A stretch of 64,000 nt of DNA from Oenanthe sinensis (Eukaryota; Streptophyta; Magnoliopsida; Apiales; Apiaceae), in assembly GCA_028671895.1 (NCBI GenBank), contig JAPMAC010000207.1, positions 2,728,001 to 2,792,000 on the forward strand, given 5' to 3'. The translations under genes were made by a program, and so were the position numbers. The notes under the pieces were generated by a model. It made no database searches and was not told the origin of the DNA. It worked only from the letters and a program-made list of their open reading frames with translations. Shown in pieces: positions 11,125 to 22,999 of the stretch. The first letter of the stretch is position 1, and each line of letters starts with the position of its first letter.

Positions 11125-11904
11125 GAGTAAAGAGCACTTCGTGTACCCGCAGTTTGTGTGTCAGACCACTTGGGATACCACACTTCAAAAAGTACGACGC
11201 GCTATACTGCACTTCTTAACGTCTTAGCACTTTGCTGTTTTCCATTAAATTGGACTAACGCCGTCAGTTTTTTTGTTTTGGAGAAGAAGATGTTCTTCGT
11301 GTTCTTGAAGATCAAAGCAACTTTTGAAGATGATTCTGAACTTAGTTTTTTTCGTATGAGTAACCAAATTGAATCCCATGTGTTGAAGTACATGACTACG
11401 TGCTCCGTTTTCGTTAGAAATTGCTTGATTTGTAATTCATGATTTTCGGGTTATACTTGAATTTCTTATTTATTTTTCCGTTGATTTGTTGCATAAACTA
11501 ATTACATGGGTACGTAGATCGGTGAAAGGACATGCTAGTGATATTTTTGTTTGTGTTTATGGGTTGTTTTTGGAGCTCGTCGGAAAATTATTTTTCCGGT
11601 AAAACTCGTCGGATTTCTTCAATTTACGGCCACATGGTTGCTTGTTTGTATGTATAATTGTTATATACGTACTTCTGGTAAGGCTAGCGTTATTTTGGTA
11701 TAAAAAATGACAAGTTTTGTTTGGGTTTTGTTTTGCCGTCGTTCAAAGTCACCGGAGACGATGACGGCGTTAGTCCAATTTAACGGAAAACAGCAAAGTG
11801 CTAGGACGTTAAGAAGTGCAGTATAGCGAGTCGTACTTTTTGAAGTGTGGTATCCCAAGTGGTCTGACACACAAACTGCGGGTACACGAAGTGCTCTTTA
11901 CTCT
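11124..11904. mobile_element. Mutator-like element with 143-bp terminal inverted repeats
   Basis: The left arm 11124-11266 and the reverse complement of 11762-11904 agree along 143 bases with about three differences, starting AGAGTAAAGAGCACTTCGTG. Long, highly similar inverted repeats of this size are typical of MULEs. The flanking TAA repeat hides the expected 9-bp duplication but allows one (AATAAT text on both sides). The roughly 495-bp interior has no transposase. An open frame of 94 codons starts inside the left arm and runs into the interior; captured host sequence (Pack-MULE) cannot be excluded. The high arm identity suggests a recent insertion. Confidence 0.85.
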
Positions 11905-12719
11905 AATAATAATAATATATACAAATATATTAATGTGTTAAGCCCACACCACACATGCGTAGCCCAGCCCAATCTCTAACTTCACTTTCAATATCGATTT
12001 TCACAGCCCAATCTTTAACTTCACTTTCAATATCGATTTTCACCCTTTTAATTATAAACCCTACTTTCACTTTTTCGCCGCACAACAAGAACAGACATGG
12101 GAGGCGCCATTTAGTCACTACTACTCTCGATTTCACTACTCTTCTCGAGTTCACTACTCTCGTAACCCTTTGCATATTTATTTGTGTTTTTATATAGATA
12201 GTAAATACCTGTTGAAAATATGAGTTTTTGGGTTCAAATCAGAATCAAGTTTTACGGGTTCTTAACAGGTTCTTTAACAGGTTATTATCGTGTGACCTGT
12301 TAATAAACAGGTTCGGGTTCGTGTTTAGAAATAATGACACGATAAGTTATCGTGTCGTGTTCGTGTTGGACATGTTATGTTATCGGGTCGTGTCGTGTAT
12401 AGTCTTAACAGGTTACAGGTGACATGTTATGCCAGTCATAGTTGGGCCCTTGAAACGAACTAGGAAAATAAATCTTAGGATCAACTGGATTTGTAATCCA
12501 AGGATCAACTGGATTTGTAAGTCCAGCCCACAAGCTCTGTCGAAACCATAGGCCCAGTAAGCCTTTGTTATTAATTAATTTCGTAATTAATTAATAAAGG
12601 TTCAATAAAGGCCCAAGAAGCCTGTTGAAGACCATCATCCTAGAAGGATCTAGAAATCCAAACGTGGGAAGAGTCCAACGAGGACCCTCATTTCTAAAAG
12701 GTTTCAACAACCTTGTCAC

Positions 12720-12746
12720 TAGGAGACTTGGTCACCAAGTCTCCTA
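12720..12746. promoter_or_regulatory. LTR hairpin/dyad upstream of TATA box
   Basis: TAGGAGACTTGG and CCAAGTCTCCTA form a perfect 12-bp inverted repeat with a 3-base spacer. It ends 32 bases before the TATATAAA at 12779. The same dyad, slightly changed, lies at 36059-36085 at the same distance from the TATA box of the other LTR. Conservation in both copies suggests a protein-binding dyad in U3. Confidence 0.6.
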
Positions 12747-12969
12747 ATTCTAATATGATTCTAAGGCCCTCGTGCGCCTATATAAAGGGCCTAACCCCTC
12801 AACATTAGAACTACATCATGGCTTGATTCTCACACCCATTGAGATACGTAGGCAGTTAACGAGGACTTGAGTTAGTCACTAAATGTTAGTGCAGCCATTA
12901 AAGCTCGAAGCTCTCTCAAACCCTAGCATTAATCGCGTATTAAATACACCTTGTTTTTAATCCATAACA

Positions 12970-15643
12970 AAAGTATTATTTACTGATTAATAAATCTTAT
13001 AAATTGAAATAAAGGTTTCCTTGTTATAGTCTTCATTCTACAAAAATTTAAACATGTCAATTTGGTTAATATAAACATATATCATTGTCAAAATGATTTT
13101 TTTATATAAAAATGATGAACGTTTCATTGATTGAAAATTTGAAATACATATCTCAAAAAAGTAGAGATTATGAGGGGGGTTTCATGTACAAAAGTTTATT
13201 ATTTAACCGAAAGGTATGTTTAACTAATTTCATCTACCGTAACTTAAATTATGAATGACATAAGAAATAAATTCCTCCGAAAATTTAGACAATATAACCT
13301 TTATATTAGAAAATATAACACTTTTTTAAAATATATAAAATAAACGCAACAAAACGTGTACACCAAAATTCTTCTTCCATTCATTTTCCATTCAAGTGAA
13401 TTTGAAAAATAACAAAATAAATCGAAAAAGATAAATAAGTCGATGAAAATAACGGAAATATAAAACTAAATATAATATAAAATTATATTATAAAACTCTT
13501 AATTTATTATAAAAAGCTATCTAATATGACACAAAATCGTCAATAACGACATATAACAACCGCGAGATAAGGTCAAAATGCCATAAAAAAAAATTACACA
13601 ACGTCATCGATACAGAAAAGTAATCACACATGACACTAAAATCGTTTAAAACCTTAGATTTGGCGGATATGAAGATAGATCTGAATAATTAAAAGGGTTA
13701 CAAATTTCAGAAAATATAAACAATAGCAATTTTGATGAAATAATATGTTTATTTTTTTGGTCGGGGGAAATAATTCTATAAATGAAGTGTATCAAAATAC
13801 AATTTAATCAGAAGAATTTCTTTCATTCAATAAAGTTTATCATCTAACTGAAAGACATACATAAGATGTCTCCGGACACTTAAACAATAAAATCTTAAAA
13901 TCTGAAGAGGAAACTCCCAAAAATATCAACCTACAATTACATCATTAAAATAGTTGAAATGTTTCGAGTTCTCGTGATACATGTAATTGTGTCTCCCACC
14001 TCAATTCAGTTTAATCGTTTTTTTCTTTGTACCTGAAAATCATAAAGAGAACAAATAAAAGAAAATGTCTCAATAAATATTGTCCAATAATTTTTTTAAA
14101 TATTCTTATACATTATTAAATAATTATCTAATCAAAGGGGATCCCTTTAGTTACATACCTAAAAATAACAAATAATAATATACATATTTAAACAATACAT
14201 AAATAATAAATCTTATCATTAAAACTATAACTGGAATATTAATAAATAGAATAACCAACTTTACTTTTATATATATCAAATAAACTATATTAAAAGTTAT
14301 TAAATGAAATTAAAACTTGTCATTTGAAAACAAAACCGACAAATAGACGATGTTAATGAATTATCATAAATGAAATTGTCGGGTTGTGATTTAAAATAAA
14401 ACACAATTTAAAGTAAAATGTTGATATTGAAGGGGCATGTGTTTGAAATTAGGGTTTAGAGAAAAAAAATGAGAATACGAAGAGAGGGGCTAGGGAATAG
14501 GGGAATAGGAGCGCAAGGGAACATATTTTTTCTAAAATGATTTTTAAGAACAAATATTTTATTAAAAAAAGTATCAACTTACATAGTAAGAAATTTACTG
14601 AATTTCGAACAATTAAATAAGAATTTTCACTTTTAAATAGTACTAGAGCTTTTTCAAATTAACTGATTTAAAATTGAAATAGTATTTAGTATTGAAAATT
14701 TAGGTCCATATAACTTACTTTTTTTAAAATTTTACTTATTTTTTTGAAATTTTATTTCTTACAAAACTATTACTTTTGACCAATTTGTTACCACTTTGAT
14801 CAATTAATATTCGTCTCATCCGATATTTGATCAATTTTTTTAAATTGATAGATTAATAAGATTAGCGTCTATTTTTAAAAACTAAAATCTCATTTGGTAT
14901 TGTTGTTACAGAGAGTTAGAACAATTTTTTTCTGAAAAATTATTAATAAAATGTTTGGTAAAATCAAAAAACTACCGTCCGAAGAAATGATTTTATCTTA
15001 AAAGTTGTTAAATAAAACATGTCCACGATACTTTTAAAAAAAAACTGCTTTTCAGCTTTTATAAAAAATAACGACAGGTTTTATCATCAAACCTTTTTAA
15101 AAATATTATTTTTATATATTATATTTCTCCGGACAACACTTTTTCCTCTAGCACTTTATCTCATAACACAACAATTCTTAACAATTTGATTGAATAGTTT
15201 TGCGTATTAACCATCAAACAAAAAACAAAATGAAAACTTATTATTCTCAAAATTTCTTAGTTCTCTACTAAATTTATCATATAACATAAATATAAAAATG
15301 CACAAGAGTACAATTAATTAAAATCCGCGAGTACGTCCAGTGTCAGTGGACCTTCCTTACTACAGGATTCTAAAGCAAAAATACAAGCATGGCAAAGTTG
15401 CCAACAAAGAAAAAAAGACACATGCCAAAGTAATAACAATAAATGAACATATAAATTTTGGTTTACACAACCCAATAGACTGAGATGCAAATTTTATTTA
15501 CCATATAAGAAACACATCCATATCCTCAGCTAATTGGTACTGGACAACTTTAAGAACATAATTACCTAGGACATTAGAATTACAACATAGGGCCTTATGT
15601 TCAGTTTCTCCTTGCAGATGTCACTGCAGTGGCTTACTTTGGC
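12970..15643. other. intergenic, AT-rich, no gene seen
   Basis: From the LTR end to the CTF4/EOL1 stop codon I find no convincing coding frame. The part next to 15643 should hold the 3' UTR of that gene. The 14.88-15.22 kb stretch begins and ends with TTTGGTA/ATCAAA-like text and could be a decayed MITE, but no clean ends are visible. Confidence 0.4.
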
Positions 15644-18600
15644 TTACTTTTTTTGTGTTTTGTCATTCTTCATCTTTTTTAGAGAATCTAACAAAGATGA
15701 TTTCTCTTGGTTATTTGAAGACTTTGCAAATGGATTAGATGGACGATGACCCTCTCCTACCTTGCTAGTCTGTCCTGCAGTCTTGATGTCCACAGAATTA
15801 TTTGACACTGATAGATTGTTTACTGTACCTTTACTTTCTTTTTTCGCAGTTTGCTTGTCCTCAGTTTTTTCCTTACCAGCTTTAACAGGCTCTTGTAGTG
15901 TTTTCTTTGTAAAAGAGTTCGTTAGAAACTTTTCTGATGATGCTGGAATTGCAGGCTCTACAGGAACACTGCTTCCAGGTAGAATAGGTGTTTTGCCAGA
16001 CACATCAGCTTTAAATGAAGTATCACAGTTCAAGGCTGCACGAGAAAGGGTTGGAGTCTCAATACTTTCTTTCTGCAGTCTTTCCTGTAAAAGGAGAGAA
16101 TGAAGGAATGTTTTGATCAATATGTGAAAAAAGGCTTTTAATCTGGTGTAATGCGATTAACTGCTTTGAGGGATTATAAAAGGAATACCTCTAATATTAA
16201 ATTAAACCGTTCTGCCAAATTTGGAAGCTTCAAGGCAGTAACAAGTTTTATTGCACCCCTTACAGATTTTTCAAGTGAAAGAAGTTTAACGAGTTCAGAA
16301 GCTCTCACAAGTTTGTCACCTGTATAGGCATCAATAAGCATGAGTTCTGTGTCAAATTCCTGACATATTCTAAAGACTAATAAAACGGTGAAAAATGACA
16401 ACTTACCACAATGCAGTTACAAGTTAATTACTCTTCAGTAATAGAACAAACTTACCATTGCAACAGGATGCTATCAACCTTAAAATGCATCTATCTTGAA
16501 CTGCTTCCACACTGAATGCCTCGTCGTCAAGAGAACCGGGGTCCTGGCCTGATGCTAGCATCTCATCAATCCTACTTTGTATCTGTACCAATTTCCAAAG
16601 TTAAGTGATTAGTAAAAATAATACGGTAACCTGACAATATATCAGTATCCTAGAAAATATGTTCAAACTACTCTAATTGAAAGAATGCCAAGAGCTAGAC
16701 AATCAATTTTTCTTTAAATGTAGGAATTATGATATTTTACAAAAGGGCTCAAATGCAACATATTGTACAATCTGATGTGATGCGGGAAAACTTGTATAAA
16801 AATGAATCCATGTATCTTATGTTATATTATATGAAGATAATATTATATTGTCATTAGAAAATTTTTATAAATTTATTTTTATAAAAACGAATAATAAAAA
16901 AATTATTTTAAAACACCATAGCGTAGCGGACAAAAATACTAGTCAAATATAATTCCCACAATGCATGTAAAAGTAACATACCTGGCAGAGCTGGATGTTA
17001 TTACAGATAAATTCGTTCTCCAGGTTGTCCGCTCCCAAATCAGATGATGCAAGAGGACATGAAAGATCTAGTAGAGTCAAAACTGGCTTGGGAATGACCT
17101 AAAATGAAGATAAAATATCATGTAAAAAATAATTTGTCAATGAACTGGATGGTTAATAGAAAATTAGATTTTAACCATAAAAACTAAACCCAACCTGTGG
17201 GAAGGACTCAGGAGACTTGCACACAATGCAAAACAACTTGCTCGCATTAAGACCAGCAACCCAATAGTTCTCCTCTGGTTTTTTCAATTTACTAGCACTA
17301 CAATTAAAAATTTTGTTGGAAAATTAAACTTCTGAAAGACATGAAAAAAAAAAGATTTATCTGAAGCCCAAAGAATTGAAAACCTGAAGAGCGGAAGCCA
17401 GCTGCCACCATACTGGTTTGTAAATACTCTTAGAAAACCCTGCAATCAGATTTTCTATGAAGTTCGAAGAAATTTTAAATAAACATTATTCTCAGCACAT
17501 GAATTAATTGGTATAACCAAACCTTGGAATCAAAAGAGCTTAGTTGGCCCTCTTCACTGAAACCAAACCATGTTAAAGATGAACCAGGAGTTATCGGAAG
17601 TTTCCCTCTTTTAGGCACAGTCCCACTACAAATGTTAAATACTCTAAACTCCAGCATCTGCAGTTTCAAAAAGATTATCAACCCTTAACCACTATCTATA
17701 TATCTCATTGTCATCCTTGAAAAAGCAATGACTGTAACATATAGTTCCATTTCAGAGTACTTGTATCTATATCATCTTTGCCATCTATATTTATCTTCTG
17801 TGACTCCTTTAATCAATGGCAGAGGCCTATTACTACATACTGAAGGAGAAAGTAGTTTCATAATGAAAAAAAATCATGTGTTGCCTTATTTCATTGTTTT
17901 CAAGAAATGAATTAGGTGAGCTGAGTTGCTTGCAACAAACTAATCAGCAATTTCAGAAGTTGACCATAACAAAATTCACTCAATAGATTTAGAACAATTA
18001 GGTCAATACCTGTTCACTTGAAGCAAGGGGTGAAGAAGAATGTGTGACAACAGCAAGTTCATCACCAGAGCCTGATGCAGTCACCACTGGCCCATCAAGA
18101 GAAAGAACATGTTTCTGCAATATTTGTTTTATGGACCCGAATTAAACTTCCATAAAAGAATCATATCTTATATACTTAGGTTGTTCTGCCCATTTTATTC
18201 AGGAAATATAGAAACCTAACTTCGCTACACTTACAAAGATATTAAATTCCTTTTATACTTTCTGTTTCTATTTCTCCCCTCTCTACATATTTTTTCCATT
18301 TTCTCTTTTTGGGTTGACAAGGTTTCCTGTAGAGGTATTACTTACAACATATTGAAATTTCTAACAACAATTGTCCCTTTCACAGCTGTTACTCTAGCTT
18401 TTAATCAAGACCAGATGGCATATGGCATTCGAAGCCAGTAAATTGAGTCACTGTAGCTATATAAAACACCTAACATATTTTTACAGAGGAAACTTTTTAG
18501 CATGTTGATAGACTCTTTCCCCGTTTGCGGGAGCAAGTTATGGGAACTTATAAATGGAAGCCAGGATCGACTTATATGTAGAGTTGTAATGATTTCAGTT

Positions 18601-21600
18601 AAGAAGTCAATGTCTAACCACTTTCACAGTTCTCAGTAGCCAATTTTACTGAGCTGTTAGCATCACTTTCACAAAAAATCACCGTTTATTTAACAGAACA
18701 AGCACGAAAGTATATAACAAAGCAATTTAATGTAGATATCTCTTATGGGAGGATAAAGATAACAAATCCAGTAATATGAATCTAACATAAGAATAAAGGC
18801 AATCCCTCAGTTAACACTTTTGAATTTGATACCTTAATTTGATGCAAAAAAAATCTCTGATATATCTCTCTTTAATTTACTCTCTAAGATTGGATACTTC
18901 TCCCATGGTGTTATTGGTGCACACAAAACTCTAGATATACTCAAAAGCGTACAATTGTTTCTACTTATAGGTCCACATCTTATCCTCGGTCCAAATGACC
19001 TATTCAAATTTTAATAACTTCCCCATTTGAAAATGAAATTTCTCCACGAATATTATTTCTATCAAATTAAGGCACGTCTTACTTATCAGTTATCATATAT
19101 AGGAATCTGGTTCAAATTAGGATTTCTAACCGATGTATGATTTTGAGGAGGATTTCAAGAAAAAAATAATGCAAATAAAGTAACATTTATAAATATGCAT
19201 ATAAGGCCAAAGTTCTATAGAGTACCAATTATATTGGAGTACTTGGACTGCTATATATTTCGTGCAAGAAGAAAATGTTTGCTGAACAATATGTTTTGCA
19301 ATGTTCTGCAAACAGAACATATATGGGACTCCAAGTACTCTAATATATTTAGTAGTCAAAGAACTCAACTTACACATATTATTATCTAATTGAACATATC
19401 GCAAACCTGCAAGCCACCGACCGTGAAAATGCGAAGAAAATTAAGATTTGTTATAGCAGCGACCCAAGAATTGCCAAGTGCTACAGCCCTCACTTCTTCT
19501 TCTTCAAATCGCATGGACCACTGAAATATGCAAGTTCACAAGTCAGATATAAGTAGACACATAAAAGAGACATGGATTATACCACCACATGTATCTATGT
19601 GCATAGTCAAATTAAAGCCTACCTAAAAAAATTATAGGCTGCGAAAGCAAAAGTTTAAATAACATTCTCCAAGACAATGTATTTTATTCAAACAAGTATA
19701 AAGGAACATATATTATTGTCACATTATGATATTAAAGTGTAATGTTGTGTCCAGTAGATATGTAATCTTCAATTGAGAGATTGTTGTTCCAACTCCTGAA
19801 ACATATTATATACAATGAATTCGTGTGACCACATAACTGAATGGGCAGATATTGTTTGCCCAACTAACCTCACTATTGTTTGCCCAACTACTGAATGGGC
19901 GATACATCAGGGTACTCATATTCTTTAAACCCTTTCGTGGATTTGCAAACACACTTCCATTTTCGTTGAGGGAAGCCATTGTGAAACCAAAATAATCAGT
20001 CATTGCAGGAACTCGTGGTCCACTGCCAGTGTCATGAAAGTCTATCTGCATTTGAGTCATAATAATACACTCGTTAAATATGCATAGTTTAGTTAACAAG
20101 TAGTAATTGCATAATATATTTGTAACTACCATCACTGTTTTAGTACTGAGAAGAATTAGCAAGGTGGCTGTAGATAATAATTATTATTTGTTATAGTTCC
20201 TACGAGCAGCTCTTGATTTGTTTTTTTTGCTCTCAGGACACCAACACGATTAAAACACAGAATACAGACATCATAATTGAATTATATTATTTATTTCATA
20301 ATCGAATTGTCAATAACAGGTAGTTGAACCCCGGTCTCTTAATGAACCAATTAAACAACTTGTACCACTTGGTATTACTTGCATACCCACGGCTTATATA
20401 ATAATATAAATTACCTCAATATGGGAGTATCCATCATGATCAATAGAGGTTATGCTTCCAAGCATATTGTAGCACAGGAAGCGTCTCTTTCCAGGCTGCA
20501 CAGGAGTGGCACCTGGCTGGAAAGCTTCCTGCAATTTTGGCCCAGCTGTTACCATTGTGCTTTGTAGGCCTTCTTTTGCATTATCTAGTTTCTCCTTGCG
20601 AGCCTTTTTTCGTGCCTCGGGCTTTGGATAGAAGTTTAACTCGTCCTCACGCGATTTTTTGCGTGACTCGGCCTTTGGAAAGAAGTTCAACTCGTCGTCG
20701 TTTTCTTCCGCAAGAGCTTTGTCATATTTGGAATGCTGATGTAATCTCTTTCTACTGGCTATTTCAGATTCATCCATACTGTCTTCACTCATATCATTTA
20801 GACTACCAGATGCACTAGGTTCTTGCTCATCATCATCAAAAAAGAGGACACCATTACTTTTCACTGAGTGTGTTCCTTCAGTGGGTGATTTCATTGTTGA
20901 AGGAACAGTCGATTCCCACACGCCATATTTGCCCATAGTATCGATAAAAGCCAATGCATTTCCATTGGGCTTCCAAGCCATACAGCATATTCTCTCATCA
21001 AATTTCTGCCTATCTATATCCTGCTTTTGATCAACATTCCAGATCAAGATCTGTCTATCTAAACTCGAGGTAGCTATATACTTCCCATTAGGTGACCAAG
21101 ACAAGAAACAAACAGGTTGTACATGATCACCCCTCAGTGTAAAAAGTTTTTCAGCAGTGTCCCGGTCATACACAACCACATCATTTTTCAGACCAGGAAC
21201 AGCCAACATCTCACCATCCGGACTCCACTGAAGTACGTTAATAACAGAAGCGTCAGAGCTGGTTGACGGAGCTATGCCTTTAAGATTTTGAGCTATTATC
21301 CCTGAATTATGTAGCTCCCAATATATGACTGTCCCAACAGAATCAATAGACGCCAAGTACTCACCCTTAGGATCAAAAGATAAGCCAGTAACAGAACCTC
21401 TATGTCCTTTTAAAACCCTTGCAACTGAACCATCAATAGTATTAATAAGTTTAATACCCTCATCATCACCCGCAGCTGCCAACATAGTACCCGATTTATT
21501 AAAAGCAAGGCTACGAATTGGCAAAGTAAACCTTGTTATATTGGTTTCGAATTCTCCACCTAATCACATAATCCCAAACAAAAACATATTTCATTAATTA

Positions 21601-22292
21601 GTAAATCACGTGACACATTATTTTAACATGTACAGTTACACGAAAAAACAAATCATAATTCATTGCTATAACTCCTCCGTAATGCAATAACAAGGATATA
21701 AACAAAACCAGTCAATTCGAATATTTCACCAAAGAACTTAAAATCTACAAAACAGGTGCTTAGACTACACGCATTCACAATACGAACAAGGCCTAGACTA
21801 TTCTGTTCTCCTATATACAAACTCACTAATTTTACGGGAATTTATAAATACAATATTAGCTGAAATCCTTTACGACATAAATCTAGCAAGTTTCGTTCAA
21901 GGAATTAGTCGAAAAACATAACTACACGATCTCGAAAAAATAGAACTAAAAAATAAACAACAGAATTAGGTAATTACAAATCACACAACTAAAGAATGAA
22001 TCAATTAACAATAATTACCGGGGAATTTGTATAATTTCACGGAATGATCGATAGATCCAGAGGCAAGACAAGTGGAATTAGGACTAATAGCCAAACAAGT
22101 GACTCCATCTCGATGATTTCGAAGCAGTTTTGGAGTAACGGAACTTAAGAAAGCATCGTGAATACAGATGGAAGTATCGGAAGCCAACGCAGTCACTATC
22201 CTTTCGCCCCTCATGTCGTAAAGAATCGAAGACTGTGAGGCTACACCATTGCTCTCGTGAGCTTCACGAAGCTTCATGGATCGAATCTTCAT
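15644..22292 (-). CDS. EOL1: CTF4/AND-1/WDHD1 homolog (EOL1-type), 12 exons
   Basis: Exons on the minus strand: 22292-22019, 21559-20415, 20045-19869, 19520-19407, 18114-18010, 17657-17523, 17439-17384, 17297-17195, 17098-16982, 16582-16456, 16319-16189 and 16084-15644. All introns read GT-AG, phases agree, and the sum is 2925 bases (974 codons plus TAA). The product is the trimeric replisome hub that links CMG helicase and DNA polymerase alpha; in Arabidopsis EOL1 also contacts LHP1 and helps carry H3K27me3 through replication. N-terminal WD40 repeats occupy residues 1 to about 300 (GDDEGIKLINT, WSPNGKYIATSSLDRQILIW). A charged linker at about 300-440 follows. The SepB/Mcl1-type middle propeller starts near PGKRRFLCYNMLGSITSIDH. 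A helical region (ASELVKLLSLEKSV) and a Lys/Ser-rich tail ending NPFAKSSNNQ... close it, with no HMG box, as in plants. Residue positions are approximate. Confidence 0.93.
20265..20400 (-). repeat. SINE-like relic in intron 2 of the CTF4/EOL1 gene
   Basis: On the minus strand GGGGTTCAACTACC resembles a pol III B box, and about 35 bases upstream TGGTACAAGTTG...TTGG is a weak A box; the spacing fits a tRNA-derived SINE. It lies wholly within the intron between exons 2 and 3. Tail and target duplication were not resolved. Confidence 0.4.
20595..20696 (-). repeat. in-frame 51-bp tandem duplication in exon 2
   Basis: Two adjacent 17-codon units encode DELNFFPKAESRKKSRE and DELNFYPKPEARKKARK. They lie in the charged linker between the WD40 domain and the middle propeller. 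The divergence between units shows the duplication is not brand-new. Confidence 0.85.
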
Positions 22293-22999
22293 CGCTGTTT
22301 CGAAAACTTTGGTTTTAGATCAAGTCGCTGCTGAGAAATGTGATAATTTTAGGGTTTTGTTTGTATTTTGTTGGGAATTTTGGGGGTTTCTAGTTTTGGC
22401 GGGAAATTGAGGTTTTCGCGGGATGTGGAATTTGTGGTCAATCAATTTAATTTTTATTTGTTTTTTTCTTATTTTAGCAAATTAGATATTAATAATTTAA
22501 TATTAATATAAATATTTATTTACTGTTTTTTAATTTTTAGTTATTTTAATTGATATTATACACACCCTAACGTTGACATTACAATTTGGGCCAAATTGTC
22601 GCCAGTCATGCTACCATCATCTTTATCTCATCTTTTACCGCATAACTCAATAAATTTTAAATTTTTAGGAGTATTAAGATTTGTTGTTATGCTATTAATT
22701 ATAATTTATAAGTAATTATACAGGTTAAAATTCAAATATGAACTCATTATTAGTCCGTGAACTTGGAGAAATTATCAAAATCATGTAATTTTTTCAATTC
22801 GACTTAATATAATTAATTATAAAGGTTTAGTTATTTAAATCGAATGTTAATACATATTAATAATTGTAAAAAAAAATTAGAAATATGTTTTATAAAATTA
22901 TGGTAATAGAGAACACACAAATAGAATATATTACAATAATATATGTTTAAAAATATAATAAAATTTAAATTACAGTACATATGTTAATAATATAATATA
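22293..22999. other. intergenic, upstream of the CTF4/EOL1 gene
   Basis: This is the presumed promoter and 5' UTR of the minus-strand gene. The 22340-22430 part carries TTTGGCGGGAAA and TTTTCGCGGGA, both matching the plant E2F site TTTSSCGC/TTTCGCGGG closely. The remainder is AT-rich without features. Confidence 0.5.
22395..22425. promoter_or_regulatory. candidate E2F sites upstream of the CTF4/EOL1 gene
   Basis: TTTTGGCGGGAAA at about 22396-22408 and GGTTTTCGCGGGA at about 22412-22424 both resemble E2F-type sites (TTTSGCGGGAA) and lie about 105-130 bases upstream of the start codon. Genes for replication proteins are commonly E2F-controlled in plants, so the placement is meaningful. The motif is seen; the regulation is inferred. 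Confidence 0.65.

Larger units (their letters stand above)
10873..12440. mobile_element. non-autonomous hAT-like element with 8-bp target duplication
   Basis: The element is flanked by GTTGGGCC at 10865-10872 and 12441-12448, an exact 8-bp duplication typical of hAT. Ends are TAAGGCTGGCA and, inverted, TATGACTGGCA, matching 9 of 11. Both sub-terminal regions are packed with ACACGAC, CGTGTCGTG and AACAGGTT repeats, as is usual for hAT transposase binding regions. No transposase is left. The interior holds a Mutator-like element and a 35-40 bp direct repeat at 11967-12041. Removing it rejoins the surrounding LTR sequence. Confidence 0.88.
10474..12969 (+). mobile_element. Tat/Retand-like gypsy element: 3' internal end plus LTR
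   Basis: The LTR runs from TGATATGAGT at 10783 to CCATAACA at 12969, with a purine-rich PPT (AAAAGTTAGGGGCAA) just before it. Removing the nested element leaves an LTR of about 0.6 kb that corresponds to 35842-36436 on the minus strand. Internal sequence 10474-10782 includes one palindromic unit (AATTCGACCT, 6-base spacer, AGGTCGAATT) of the array found at 36.7-37.5 kb. No gag or pol is present, so this is a 5'-truncated copy. The TATA box is TATATAAA at 12779-12786. Confidence 0.8.

Noticed and set aside
14880..15225. hAT-type MITE
   Set aside because: TTTGGTA-like text at both sides, but no matching inverted ends or 8-bp duplication could be fixed.
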